Positions 7,293 to 15,628 of a stretch of DNA of 54,196 nt are shown here, in pieces. This DNA is from an uncultured Lachnospiraceae bacterium. GTDB taxonomy: Bacteria; Bacillota; Clostridia; Lachnospirales; Lachnospiraceae. Position 1 is the stretch's first letter, and each line of letters opens with the position of its first letter. The stretch spans positions 1 through 54,196 of the forward strand of contig CAJTSL010000024.1 in the NCBI GenBank assembly GCA_910578845.1, read 5' to 3'. A model generated the notes under the pieces. The model was not told where the DNA came from. It saw only the letters and a program-made list of their open reading frames with translations, and did no database searches. Both the position numbers and the translations under genes were made by a program.

Positions 7293-9134
7293 ATGGATAA
7301 TAAGTTTATTGTAAACATCATCCATCGTCCGGAGATGGTTCCCGAATATGCGGAAAAAGTAACCGGACACGGCAAAGAAGAGGACATTGGCAGGAAGGCG
7401 CTTTTAACGGAGTCTTTGGATATTTTCAAGACACAGCAGGAGATTGCGCATAAGAACGGATTGAAAACCACGATCCAGATGACTTATGCCTCTTTGTTCA
7501 ACGACGAAGCGGTAGCGCTTGCCAAAGCAGATCATGAGAAATACGGGGACGAAATTGCGTTATCGTTATTGGGTCTGCCTTGTAAAGAATTCCGTGAGAA
7601 GTACAAGACGAAAGATTTCTGTATCTGGATGTTTTCTATGGAAGATAAGATTTCTATCGTAGACGATGTATTTGGCAAGTTCCATGACCGGTTCGGTTTT
7701 TATCCGGAGTCAACAGGCTCCTATTACATGGATGCCGATTTGGTGAATTATATCAAAGAAAAATATCCGACGGTAAAATGCGCGGTAGCGACTTGTTGGG
7801 AAGAAGGACCGAAAGCGTATCATACCTGTAACAATTCCTGGTATACCTTTATGGACGGCGGCCCGTGGGCGCCATGGATCCCGAGCAAGCAGAACGTGCA
7901 TGCCCCGGCGGCTAACGAGGAAGAGGACAGCGGAATCGTGGCAATCCCGCATCTATCCCGTGACCTGATCGCATGTTATGACGGGAACGGCTCTAACTTT
8001 GGCACGCATCCACAGAATGTATTGCGCAGCATGAGCTATGATTCCAAGACATGGGAGTTCCCATATCTGTATAACCTGATTGACCAGTACCGTGACCTTG
8101 CAAAATATAACAATGGTTATGCTTACAATATGATGTTCGTAGGGCCAGGCTGGATGAATAAGATGGGACGTTGGGAAGCGCCGTATGAATTGCTCCTCAA
8201 ATCTTATGAAGACGGCATGGCATATTATGGGCAGCTTAAGAAAGAGGGCAAGCTGGAAGATATGACCATGGCGGAATTTGCTGATTATTTCCGTCAGAAA
8301 AGGACGCTTACCGAGCCGGAATGTGCACTTTGGAGAGATATCTTATACGGTTCGGACAAGCAGTTGTTCTGGTACTGCGACCCTTATATGAGAGTCTGCG
8401 CGAATATGGACCAGGGCGGCGCTATCGTGGACTTAAGGCCGTATGCGGCGAAGCTGGAATGGAAAGTAGGCATTGGCACAAAGCATATCACAGACGCTTC
8501 CTATCCTTTCCTGATCCAGGAGAAATACAGAGCGGGATATTTCACGCATTATGCGGGGGAAGGCACGGTAAGGAGCGCGAAGCTGACCTTTAAGGGAGAA
8601 GAAGTGGATCTGTGCCTGTGCAGGACGAAAGCACATTTTTCACAGGAAGGAAAGACGAGGATTTTGACGCTTGATCCGGTAGAGATTGTTTTCGATGATC
8701 TGACGGTTACATTACAGACGAAGATGTATTTCGAAGAGGGCAGCTCGCAGATCAAGATTGAAAGAAATATCCTGAACATGAGCGACCCGGATGCGGAAGT
8801 CGAGTTGAATGAATATATGGTGGCATGTTATGGCACGACGGAGTATTCCGAGGATATGAGCAATATTATGTTAACATGTACGAACGGCACGGACATGAAG
8901 GAGATCAAGTATGAGTATAAGTGCCGTGAAGAGCAGATGGAAGGCGCAACGGAAGTAGTGGCGGTTGTCCCTGAAATTGAGACAAGAGTTTCCTTAAGCT
9001 GTGAGAAGGAAGAAGCAGTCGGTTATATCCGGGAAGGTTATGCATTCTCCCCGATGTTCACATTAGGCTATACGACCAAGTTAAAAGATAAGGAGGTATT
9101 TGCGACATGGCTCAATCTGGCAAAGGCAAATTAA
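7293..9134 (+). CDS. Unrecognised 613-residue protein in galactan operon
   Basis: I do not recognise the family with certainty. The protein is cytoplasmic (no signal peptide, no membrane segment). The N-terminal 350 residues alternate strands and helices like a TIM or NodB/GH57-type barrel, with segments PESTGSYYMDADL and VAIPHLSRDL rich in possible catalytic acids. The rest (about 370-610) is mostly beta strands, like the beta-sandwich of GH38/GH57-type enzymes. A DUF3863/DUF3864-like two-domain protein is a possibility I cannot check. AAGGAAGGG precedes the ATG. It is first in an operon with a zinc-ribbon gene (28-bp overlap) and GH53, behind a LacI gene and operator. A carbohydrate-active enzyme acting on galactan or arabinogalactan pieces is the best guess, by context only. 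Confidence 0.85.
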   Translation: MDNKFIVNIIHRPEMVPEYAEKVTGHGKEEDIGRKALLTESLDIFKTQQEIAHKNGLKTTIQMTYASLFNDEAVALAKADHEKYGDEIALSLLGLPCKEFREKYKTKDFCIWMFSMEDKISIVDDVFGKFHDRFGFYPESTGSYYMDADLVNYIKEKYPTVKCAVATCWEEGPKAYHTCNNSWYTFMDGGPWAPWIPSKQNVHAPAANEEEDSGIVAIPHLSRDLIACYDGNGSNFGTHPQNVLRSMSYDSKTWEFPYLYNLIDQYRDLAKYNNGYAYNMMFVGPGWMNKMGRWEAPYELLLKSYEDGMAYYGQLKKEGKLEDMTMAEFADYFRQKRTLTEPECALWRDILYGSDKQLFWYCDPYMRVCANMDQGGAIVDLRPYAAKLEWKVGIGTKHITDASYPFLIQEKYRAGYFTHYAGEGTVRSAKLTFKGEEVDLCLCRTKAHFSQEGKTRILTLDPVEIVFDDLTVTLQTKMYFEEGSSQIKIERNILNMSDPDAEVELNEYMVACYGTTEYSEDMSNIMLTCTNGTDMKEIKYEYKCREEQMEGATEVVAVVPEIETRVSLSCEKEEAVGYIREGYAFSPMFTLGYTTKLKDKEVFATWLNLAKAN

Positions 9135-9325
9135 ATTACAGGTGTCCCTCCTGCTTCATGAGAGACTTAGATATTGATATGTTCTATGATAAGGATAAAA
9201 AAGAGTATCATTGCATCCGCTGCCAATATGTGGGAACGGAAGAGGATGTCTTAGAGAAGAACGAATTGGTGCGGTTCCGGTATAAAGATGCGATGAAGAG
9301 ATTCACGAAATTCGACTTCGACTAG
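9107..9325 (+). CDS. Small zinc-ribbon protein
   Basis: A 72-residue protein with paired C13-P-S-C16 and C36-I-R-C39 knuckles, the layout of a rubredoxin-like or TFIIS-like zinc ribbon, followed by a charged helical tail ending KRFTKFDFD. The ATG lies inside the 3' end of the 613-residue gene (28-bp overlap, different frame) with AGGAGG at 9091-9096, so its translation is coupled to that gene. This makes it a likely partner or accessory of the upstream protein rather than a free transcription factor. The function is unknown. The good ribosome binding site and four conserved-looking cysteines argue that the gene is real. Confidence 0.8.
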   Translation: MAQSGKGKLNYRCPSCFMRDLDIDMFYDKDKKEYHCIRCQYVGTEEDVLEKNELVRFRYKDAMKRFTKFDFD

Positions 9326-9385
9326 TGTGGGAAAGAATCGGGATTTCGGAGAGTGGGATCAGAGAGCGGGATCATGGAGGATGGC

Positions 9386-10492
9386 ATGAAATTTTTAAAG
9401 GGAATGGATATTTCTACTTTGAAAGAAGTGGAAAGCCTGGGCGGGAAATTCTATGACGGCGGCATGGAGATGGATGTGCTTGACATTTTCAAAAGCTATG
9501 ATGTGAATGCAGTCAGGCTGCGCTTATGGAATGACCCCTATACGGAAGACGGGAAGCCATATGGGGCAGGCACGAACGATCTGCCTACGACAATCGAACT
9601 GGCAAAGAGAGCGCTGGCAAAAGATATGGAAGTGCTTCTGGATTTCCATTACAGTGATTTCTGGGCGGACCCGGGGAAACAGAGAGTGCCCAAAGCGTGG
9701 CGGGGCATGGATCTTGTGCAATTGGAGGAAGCGGTTTATCAGTATACAAAAGAAACGCTGGAAGAAATGCGCAGGGCAGATGCTTTTCCCACGCTTGTGC
9801 AGGTAGGCAATGAGGTGACGAACGGCCTGCTCTGGCCATATGGCAAGACCCCGGATTATGATAATTTGGCAAGGCTCTTAAATGCAGGGATCCGGGGCGT
9901 GCGCGCAGTAGATAAGGACATGCCGGTTATGATCCATCTGGATAATGGTGGCAATAATGCCTTATATCGTGAGTGGTTTGATCATTTCATGGAAAAAGGT
10001 GAAGACTTCCAGATTATCGGCTTGTCTTACTATCCGTTCTGGCATGGGACATTGGATGATTTAAGCCACAATATGAACGATATTGCGCTCCGTTACGGCA
10101 AGGAATTGATGCTTGCAGAAGTCTCTATGGGATATACGATGGAAGATTATGCTTCTTATGAAAAACTGGCGCCGCATGAGCGCAAAGGGATGGCGACGAA
10201 ACCGGAGCTGGCAGCGAAAATTGAGTATCCGATGACAAAGGAAGGACAGAAAGCTTTCTTAGAAGACCTGTTCGGGCGCATGAAGCAAGTGCCGGAGAAT
10301 AAGGCGCGGGGATTTTTCTATTGGGAAGCCGCATGGATCCCCGTACCGGGTTCCGGCTGGGCGTCAGAAGAAGCGATTGCTTATATGGAAGAAAAAGGGC
10401 CTGGCGGCAACGAATGGGCAAACCAAGTGCTGTTTGATTATGACGGCAATGCGTTGCCGGCGCTCATGGCAGTGAAGGACGCTACTTTCTGA
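9386..10492 (+). CDS. GH53 endo-beta-1,4-galactanase, cytoplasmic
   Basis: Arabinogalactan endo-beta-1,4-galactanase of 368 residues. Family signatures are dense: KGMDISTL at the N terminus, VRLRLWNDP, LLDFHYSDFWADPGKQ, acid/base E143 in VQVGNEVTNGLLWP, and nucleophile E245 in LMLAEVSMGY. The ATG at 9386 is preferred because GGAGG is at 9376-9380; a GTG at 9353 is in frame but lacks a site. There is no signal peptide, whereas characterised Bacillus GanB is secreted, so this enzyme probably trims imported galacto-oligosaccharides inside the cell. Its products would suit the GH42 enzyme. It converges with the next LacI gene with an 11-bp overlap of coding ends and no terminator between. Confidence 0.95.
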   Translation: MKFLKGMDISTLKEVESLGGKFYDGGMEMDVLDIFKSYDVNAVRLRLWNDPYTEDGKPYGAGTNDLPTTIELAKRALAKDMEVLLDFHYSDFWADPGKQRVPKAWRGMDLVQLEEAVYQYTKETLEEMRRADAFPTLVQVGNEVTNGLLWPYGKTPDYDNLARLLNAGIRGVRAVDKDMPVMIHLDNGGNNALYREWFDHFMEKGEDFQIIGLSYYPFWHGTLDDLSHNMNDIALRYGKELMLAEVSMGYTMEDYASYEKLAPHERKGMATKPELAAKIEYPMTKEGQKAFLEDLFGRMKQVPENKARGFFYWEAAWIPVPGSGWASEEAIAYMEEKGPGGNEWANQVLFDYDGNALPALMAVKDATF

Positions 10493-11477
10493 CAGGCCCT
10501 GTTGACTCTCTGAGGATAAGCTGCGGACGCAGCAAGTTCTTGCTGACGGAAACATGGTTAATGGTGGATGATAATGTATAAAAACCGCATTTGCCAAGCT
10601 CAATCCGATCCTGGCGCACAGTCGTCAGGGGAGGATCCAGCTTGGCGGAGAGCGGGATATCATCGAACCCGATGATGCTGACGTCTTCCGGTACCTTGTA
10701 GCCGAGTCCCTTACATTCGTCGAGGACGCCGGAAGCTAACAGGTCATTGCCGCATACAATAGCGGTCGCGCCAAGCGAAAGCAGTTCTGCGACATGGTCT
10801 TTGGCGGCGGCAGCGACATAGTAGCCGTATGGCATCCACTTTTCATTGACTTCCAGATTGTGGGACGCCATGCTCTCGATATAGGCGAGACGGCGCTGCT
10901 CTGTGATCATGGAATGAGCGGAGCCGCTGAACATGGCAATTTTCTTGTGCCCGAGAGCAATCAGATGTTCAATGGCGTCATCAATGCCTTCATAGCTGTC
11001 GGTGCCGATATAGCTGACATTAGGGTTCTTGCGGATATAGTTATCGAAGAGCGTAGTCGGTATGGTCGTCGTAGCAAGCTGCTCCATCCATGGGTCCTGC
11101 AAAGCAAATCCGACAAGGAAAGCGCCCGCGTAGCCGTTTTTGAGCATATAAGTATCATATTTTTCTAATGCCTGGAACTCTGGCGTTACAGGCATGACGT
11201 TTACATCACAGCGCGCTGGATAAGCCGCCTGTTTAAATCCGAGGATAATATCATAGCCGAACTGATCGGCATTTTGGTAACTCATATTTTCGATGAAAAC
11301 ACATAGTTTCCGGATGCCTTTTGTCCGCATCTGTCTGGGCGTATATCCCATTTCCACGGCAGTTTCTAGTACCGTCTGGCGAAGCTGTTCGCTGATGTCG
11401 TTAGCGCCGTTTAATCCTTTCGAGACAGTGCTCGCAGAGATCCCTAATCTGTTTGCAATATCCTGTATGGTTGCCAT
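10482..11477 (-). CDS. LacI-family regulator of the ABC/amylase locus
   Basis: A 331-residue LacI/GalR protein. The helix-turn-helix is TIQDIANRLGISASTVSKGL, the hinge follows near residue 50, and the effector domain contains GHKKIAMFSG, AIVCGNDLLASG and VSIIGFDDIPLSAKLDPPLTT-type strands. It is divergent from the binding-protein gene, the usual position for a regulator of that transporter (MalR/GanR type). The promoter is at 11566-11537 and a 16-bp inverted repeat lies exactly at its predicted +1, suggesting autoregulation. The ligand is unknown (galacto- or malto-oligosaccharide). The C-terminal codons overlap the GH53 gene tail to tail. Confidence 0.92.
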   Translation of the reverse strand: MATIQDIANRLGISASTVSKGLNGANDISEQLRQTVLETAVEMGYTPRQMRTKGIRKLCVFIENMSYQNADQFGYDIILGFKQAAYPARCDVNVMPVTPEFQALEKYDTYMLKNGYAGAFLVGFALQDPWMEQLATTTIPTTLFDNYIRKNPNVSYIGTDSYEGIDDAIEHLIALGHKKIAMFSGSAHSMITEQRRLAYIESMASHNLEVNEKWMPYGYYVAAAAKDHVAELLSLGATAIVCGNDLLASGVLDECKGLGYKVPEDVSIIGFDDIPLSAKLDPPLTTVRQDRIELGKCGFYTLSSTINHVSVSKNLLRPQLILRESTGPVRK

Positions 11478-11513
11478 AGGTTATCATTCCCTTGTCATAC
11501 ATAGTGATAGATG

Positions 11514-11529
11514 ACGGAATACATTCCGT
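11514..11529. promoter_or_regulatory. Inverted repeat at the LacI gene start site
   Basis: ACGGAAT-AC-ATTCCGT: perfect 7-bp arms with a 2-bp centre. It covers about +1 to +16 of the predicted LacI transcript, the same downstream location as the operators at 5078 and 7106, and may be an autoregulatory operator. Confidence 0.55.
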
Positions 11530-11536
11530 AAGACAT

Positions 11537-11566
11537 ATTATGATATAGGAAAATGTCCATTGTCAA
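11537..11566 (-). promoter_or_regulatory. Promoter of the second LacI gene
   Basis: Minus strand TTGACA (11566-11561), 18-nt spacer, CATAAT (11542-11537). Confidence 0.6.
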
Positions 11567-11666
11567 GAAAGAAGTACCCCTAAGTGCTATGATTGGCATT
11601 TTTACCAAAAATTAATAGAGAATATCGGCATTAATATCAAAAAATGTGTCAAGAATGAAAGTATAG

Positions 11667-11695
11667 TTGACAAAGTGCATAAGTGGTGTTACATT
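11667..11695 (+). promoter_or_regulatory. Promoter of the ABC importer operon
   Basis: TTGACA (11667-11672), 17-nt spacer, TACATT (11690-11695). Transcription would start near 11702, leaving a leader of about 130 nt. The leader contains a cre/LacI-like site and a small hairpin, aaaatgc/gcatttt (11775-11793). Confidence 0.65.
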
Positions 11696-11724
11696 ATTTG
11701 TGAACGAAAGTTTACGAAAAGTTT

Positions 11725-11738
11725 GGAAAACGATTTCG
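11725..11738. promoter_or_regulatory. cre-like / LacI-type operator
   Basis: GGAAAACGATTTCG matches the CcpA cre consensus TGWAANCGNTNWCA at 12 of 14 positions. It sits about 25 bp downstream of +1, inside a wider inverted repeat acgaaa...tttcgt. It could bind CcpA (catabolite repression) or the neighbouring LacI protein. Confidence 0.5.
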
Positions 11739-11834
11739 TAGCATAGTATGCGTATTTATGTATTTATCAGGTATAAAATGCAGAACGCATTTTATATAGA
11801 AAAAAGTATTAAAAGAAAGAGAGAGGAAAAAGTT

Positions 11835-13169
11835 ATGAAGAAAAAAGTATTAGCAACTTTACTTGCAACAGCAATGGTTGCTGCAACTCTTGTCGGATGT
11901 GGAAACTCATCAAATGAGGAGGGGGGGGCATCATCGGCTGATAATACGGCAGGTGACGCTTCTACCACCAATACGGCGGATAGCAGCGCGTCTACGGACA
12001 GTAGCAGTGAGCCGGTTGAATATGGCTCTGGCACAATCAAAATCTGGGTAGCTGAGAACGTTGTAGACTTCACGCAGAAGAAAGCTGCAGAATTCATGGA
12101 AGCGAACCCGGATATGGCAGGTTATGAAATTTCTGTTGAGCCTGTAGGCGAAGGTGATGCAGCAGGTAATATTATTACTGACGTAGAAGGCGGAGCAGAT
12201 ATGTATGGCTTTGCGCAGGATCAGATTACACGTTTGGTTTCTGCAGGCGCATTATGTCCGATCACGGGTGATAATGCAAGTTTTGTAACAGGACAGAACG
12301 ATGAGGATGCAACTAATGCAGCGACTGTTGGTGATGTTGTTTATGCATACCCTATGACTTCTGATAACGGTTATTTCTTATATTATGATAGCAGTGTTGT
12401 AACAGATCCTTCTTCTTTAGAGAAGATCGTTGCAGACTGTGAAGCAGCAGGCAAGAATTTCTATATGGAAATCAATTCAGGATGGTATCAGCCGTCATTC
12501 TTCTTTGCAACCGGATGTACATTTACTTATGATACCGATAACGACGGTAACTTTACGGCATGCAACATGGACTATGCATCCGATAAAGGTTTGGTTGCTT
12601 TGAAAGAGATTATCGAGCTGAAAGCTTCACCTGCTTTCCAGAACGGTTCTTCTATTTCCAGCGGTACGAATATCGGCGCGATCATTGATGGTACATGGGA
12701 TGCAGGCGCAGCAAAAGAAATCTTTGGCGATAATTATGCTTGTGCAAAACTTCCTATGTTCGAAGGTTCCGACGGACAGAAATATCAGATGAGCGGTTTC
12801 GGCGGATTTAAATTATTAGGTATCAAACCACAGGAAGACGCTGGCAAACTTGCAGTATGTCATGCTTTGGCTCAGTTCCTGACAGGTACAGACGTTCAGC
12901 TTGCACGTTTCACAGAGGTTGGCTGGGGTCCGTCTAACGTAGCAGCACAGCAGGATGCGACTGTTCAGGCTGATGAAGCTCTGGCAGCTTTGAGAGATCA
13001 GCTTGCATTTGATATCCCTCAGGGAAATTACCCGGGTGATTATTGGAACCTGGCAACAGCGCTTGGCGATGATATCATTAGTGGCACGTTAAGCACATCT
13101 ACAAGCGACGCTGATTTGACAGCAGCGCTTCAGACTTTCCAGGATACTTGCATTTCTTATGCACAGTAA
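11835..13169 (+). CDS. Sugar ABC transporter binding lipoprotein
   Basis: A 444-residue extracellular solute-binding protein (MalE/GanS class). The signal peptide ends at the lipobox LVGC, so it is lipid-anchored. A Ser/Thr/Asp-rich linker precedes the two-lobed binding domain that begins near GTIKIWVAENVVDFTQK, with the family feature GADMYGFAQDQITRLVSAG. The start is the ATG after GAGAGG; an upstream in-frame ATG at 11748 would add a non-signal extension. A run of eight G at 11921-11928 lies in the linker codons. It precedes MalF- and MalG-like permeases, and a 24-nt intergenic hairpin probably lowers permease expression. The substrate is an oligosaccharide; malto- and galacto-oligosaccharides both fit the context. 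Confidence 0.92.
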   Translation: MKKKVLATLLATAMVAATLVGCGNSSNEEGGASSADNTAGDASTTNTADSSASTDSSSEPVEYGSGTIKIWVAENVVDFTQKKAAEFMEANPDMAGYEISVEPVGEGDAAGNIITDVEGGADMYGFAQDQITRLVSAGALCPITGDNASFVTGQNDEDATNAATVGDVVYAYPMTSDNGYFLYYDSSVVTDPSSLEKIVADCEAAGKNFYMEINSGWYQPSFFFATGCTFTYDTDNDGNFTACNMDYASDKGLVALKEIIELKASPAFQNGSSISSGTNIGAIIDGTWDAGAAKEIFGDNYACAKLPMFEGSDGQKYQMSGFGGFKLLGIKPQEDAGKLAVCHALAQFLTGTDVQLARFTEVGWGPSNVAAQQDATVQADEALAALRDQLAFDIPQGNYPGDYWNLATALGDDIISGTLSTSTSDADLTAALQTFQDTCISYAQ

Positions 13170-13226
13170 TAGATTGAAAATCAGCCTGGCGGCATAAAGG
13201 CTAGTATTAAGAAGAAATAATAGGAT

Positions 13227-13250
13227 CGGCAGAGGGGCTTCTCTCTGCCG
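13227..13250 (+). terminator. Intercistronic hairpin
   Basis: Stem cggcagag/ctctgccg (13227-13234/13243-13250) between the binding-protein and permease genes, without a U-tract. It probably protects the upstream mRNA end or attenuates transcription, giving more binding protein than permease. Confidence 0.5.
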
Positions 13251-13307
13251 AGTATTATCATCGAAGCAGAAATAATAGGAAATACACAGTTGGGAGGGAT
13301 TTTCAGC

Positions 13308-14672
13308 ATGGGAAAATTTTTCAGAGGGGTTGGAAATGATTTCAAAGAAATCGGTCTGACGTTTAAAGAGGGAGATTGGAAAACCCGTGTTTCTTATTTG
13401 ATTATGGGTTTTGGCCCCCTTATGCGTAAGCAGTTTGTACGCGGTATCGCATTCTTAGCAGTAGAGTTGTTATATATTCTTTATATGGCCGGCTTTGGCT
13501 GGAATTATCTGAAAGATATAGGCACATTAGGAACTGTTGCCAGAGTCGTGAACGATAACGGAACATACAGTTATAATGATAACAGTTTCCTGATTTTGCT
13601 TTACAGTATTTTATCGATCATCATTACGTTCGGTTTCCTTGTCGTATGGAGGATGAATGTCAAGGAAAACCGGAATGAGGAAATGTTGCTTGCTGAGGGG
13701 AAAAAGCTGGCATCAGGAAAACAGGATTTATATTCCCTGTTGGATTCTCATTTTGACAAGACATTGCTGGCATTTCCGGTATTAGGTATTTTCGTGTTCA
13801 CGGTTTTGCCGATTCTGTTCATGATTTGTATCGCATTTACGAATTATGATGCCAAACATCAGCCACCTACGAGCCTTTTCTCCTGGGTTGGCTTAGAAAA
13901 CTTTAAGAATCTGTTCTCCTTTGGCACGACAGGCCTTGGCCCTACTTTCTTCGTCGTGTTGATGTGGACATTGGTATGGGCATTTTTCGCGACGTTCCTG
14001 ACTTATTTCTTAGGAATGGGCGTTGCAATTATGATAAATAAAAAAGGTATTAAGTTCAAAAAACTTTGGAGAACGATTCTGGTCATGACTATAGCGGTTC
14101 CCCAGTTCGTATCTCTCTTGTATGTATATAAGATGTTCGCAGCGGATGGCTTGATTAATTCCTATCTCATGAAATGGGGCTGGATCAGCAGTGCGATCCC
14201 GTTCTGGCAAGACCCGACGCTGGCAAAGATTACGATTATCGTGGTCAATCTCTGGATTGGTATTCCTTATACGATGTTGATTACGACTGGTCTTTTGATG
14301 AACATTCCGGAAGATCTCTATGAGAGCGCGAGAATCGACGGCGCCAACGCCCTTCAGATGTTCCGCAGCATTACGCTTCCTTATATGTTATTCGTGACAG
14401 GGCCGTTTTTGCTTACACAGTTTACCGGTAACCTGAATAACTTTAATGTTATTTACCTGTTGACGCAAGGCGGGCCGTTGTCTATGACGCTTGCTAATAA
14501 GGCGGGTCATACGGATTTGCTGGTTACCTGGCTGTATAAGATGACAGTTAATGATACGAATTACCGGATGGCTGCAGTTCTTGGTATTATGGTATTCGTT
14601 GTCACGGCAGTGATTTCCTTAGTGGTATATGGCATGCTGCCATCTGTTAGAGATGAGGAGGGATTCCAATAA
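13308..14672 (+). CDS. Sugar ABC permease, MalF/GanP type
   Basis: A 454-residue inner-membrane component of the importer. An extra N-terminal section with two membrane spans (about 45-65 and 98-120) and an external loop precedes the six-helix BPD_transp_1 core (about 160-450), as in MalF and GanP. The cytoplasmic EAA loop reads ESARIDGANALQMFRSITLP and docks on the ATPase. No ATPase gene is present, so a shared MsmX-type ATPase encoded elsewhere is expected. The start is at 13308 with GGGAGGG upstream; a TTG at 13290 is less likely. The TAA stop overlaps the ATG of the next gene by one base (taATG). Confidence 0.93.
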   Translation: MGKFFRGVGNDFKEIGLTFKEGDWKTRVSYLIMGFGPLMRKQFVRGIAFLAVELLYILYMAGFGWNYLKDIGTLGTVARVVNDNGTYSYNDNSFLILLYSILSIIITFGFLVVWRMNVKENRNEEMLLAEGKKLASGKQDLYSLLDSHFDKTLLAFPVLGIFVFTVLPILFMICIAFTNYDAKHQPPTSLFSWVGLENFKNLFSFGTTGLGPTFFVVLMWTLVWAFFATFLTYFLGMGVAIMINKKGIKFKKLWRTILVMTIAVPQFVSLLYVYKMFAADGLINSYLMKWGWISSAIPFWQDPTLAKITIIVVNLWIGIPYTMLITTGLLMNIPEDLYESARIDGANALQMFRSITLPYMLFVTGPFLLTQFTGNLNNFNVIYLLTQGGPLSMTLANKAGHTDLLVTWLYKMTVNDTNYRMAAVLGIMVFVVTAVISLVVYGMLPSVRDEEGFQ

Positions 14673-15535
14673 TGAATAAATCGATGAAAACAAAAAGAGC
14701 AGTAGGTAACGCGATTACTTATGCGACGTTGGTGATTATTAGTATTATCTGGTTATTCCCGTTTGTATGTTTGTTCTTGCAGAGCCTTCGTTCTTATAAT
14801 GAAGGTGGTGGCGGTATGGTGGAATACTTACTGCCGAAGCAGTTTTCGCTGGATTCTTATATATACTTGTTCAGTGAAGAGAGTAAATTCGTCCGTTGGT
14901 ATGGAAATACGTTAGTTATCGCGTTTTTCGTAGCGCTTTTCCAGACAATAGTAGTATTATGTGTCAGCTATGCACTGTCCCGTATGCGTTTCAAAGGGCG
15001 TACATTCCTGATGAAATTCTGGTTGATTCTGGGTATGTTCCCAGGGTTCCTTACCATGATCTGTCTCTACTTCCTGTTAAAACAGTTCCATTTGACGCAG
15101 GAAGGCGCAATCCCCGGTTTGATCTTGATTGCAGTGGCAAGTTCCGGTATGGGGTATTATGTAGTAAAGGGATATTTCGATACGATCCCGAAAGCTTTGG
15201 ATGAGGCGGCAAGGATTGACGGCGCTTCCAGAGCGAGGATTTTCTTCACGATGATTATCCCGATGTCAAAGCCGATCATCATTTATGCGGCATTGGTTGC
15301 GTTCATGGCGCCATGGTGTGATTATATCTTTGCTTCCTATGTGGCTTTCGGTTATTCAGATAGCTATAACGTAGCGGTAGCAATGCAAAGGTGGGTATGG
15401 ACAAACGATTACCAGGGATTCTTTACAAGGTTCTGTGCAGGCGGCATATTAATCGCTGTTCCGGTAACGGCTCTGTTCATCTGTCTACAGAAGTACTATG
15501 TAGAAGGTGTTACCGGCGGTGCCGTAAAGGGTTAA
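14672..15535 (+). CDS. Sugar ABC permease, MalG/GanQ type
   Basis: A 287-residue partner permease with six membrane spans and the EAA loop EAARIDGASRARIFFTMIIP. It is translated from an ATG overlapping the upstream stop, with GAGGAGGGA as ribosome binding site inside the upstream gene. The heterodimer forms the channel fed by the binding lipoprotein. A terminator-like hairpin follows before the amylase gene. Confidence 0.94.
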   Translation: MNKSMKTKRAVGNAITYATLVIISIIWLFPFVCLFLQSLRSYNEGGGGMVEYLLPKQFSLDSYIYLFSEESKFVRWYGNTLVIAFFVALFQTIVVLCVSYALSRMRFKGRTFLMKFWLILGMFPGFLTMICLYFLLKQFHLTQEGAIPGLILIAVASSGMGYYVVKGYFDTIPKALDEAARIDGASRARIFFTMIIPMSKPIIIYAALVAFMAPWCDYIFASYVAFGYSDSYNVAVAMQRWVWTNDYQGFFTRFCAGGILIAVPVTALFICLQKYYVEGVTGGAVKG

Positions 15536-15577
15536 GACTGGTAATAGGATATGGATATTATGGATATTGCATAAGGG

Positions 15578-15610
15578 AATGCAGACTGTCTTTGGATGGT
15601 CTGCATTTTT
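15578..15610 (+). terminator. Terminator/attenuator before the amylase
   Basis: Stem aatgcagac/gtctgcatt (15578-15586/15599-15607) with a 12-nt loop, then TTT. It separates the permeases from the amylase, whose ribosome binding site starts only about 5 bp later. Partial read-through is likely because no separate amylase promoter is evident. Confidence 0.6.
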
Positions 15611-15628
15611 CAAAGAGAGGTAAGGGAA

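Noticed and set aside
7142..7471. 109-codon minus-strand frame rich in Phe, Leu, Cys and Trp
   Set aside because: Produced by the 19-bp repeats read backwards and overlapping the real gene; no ribosome binding site.
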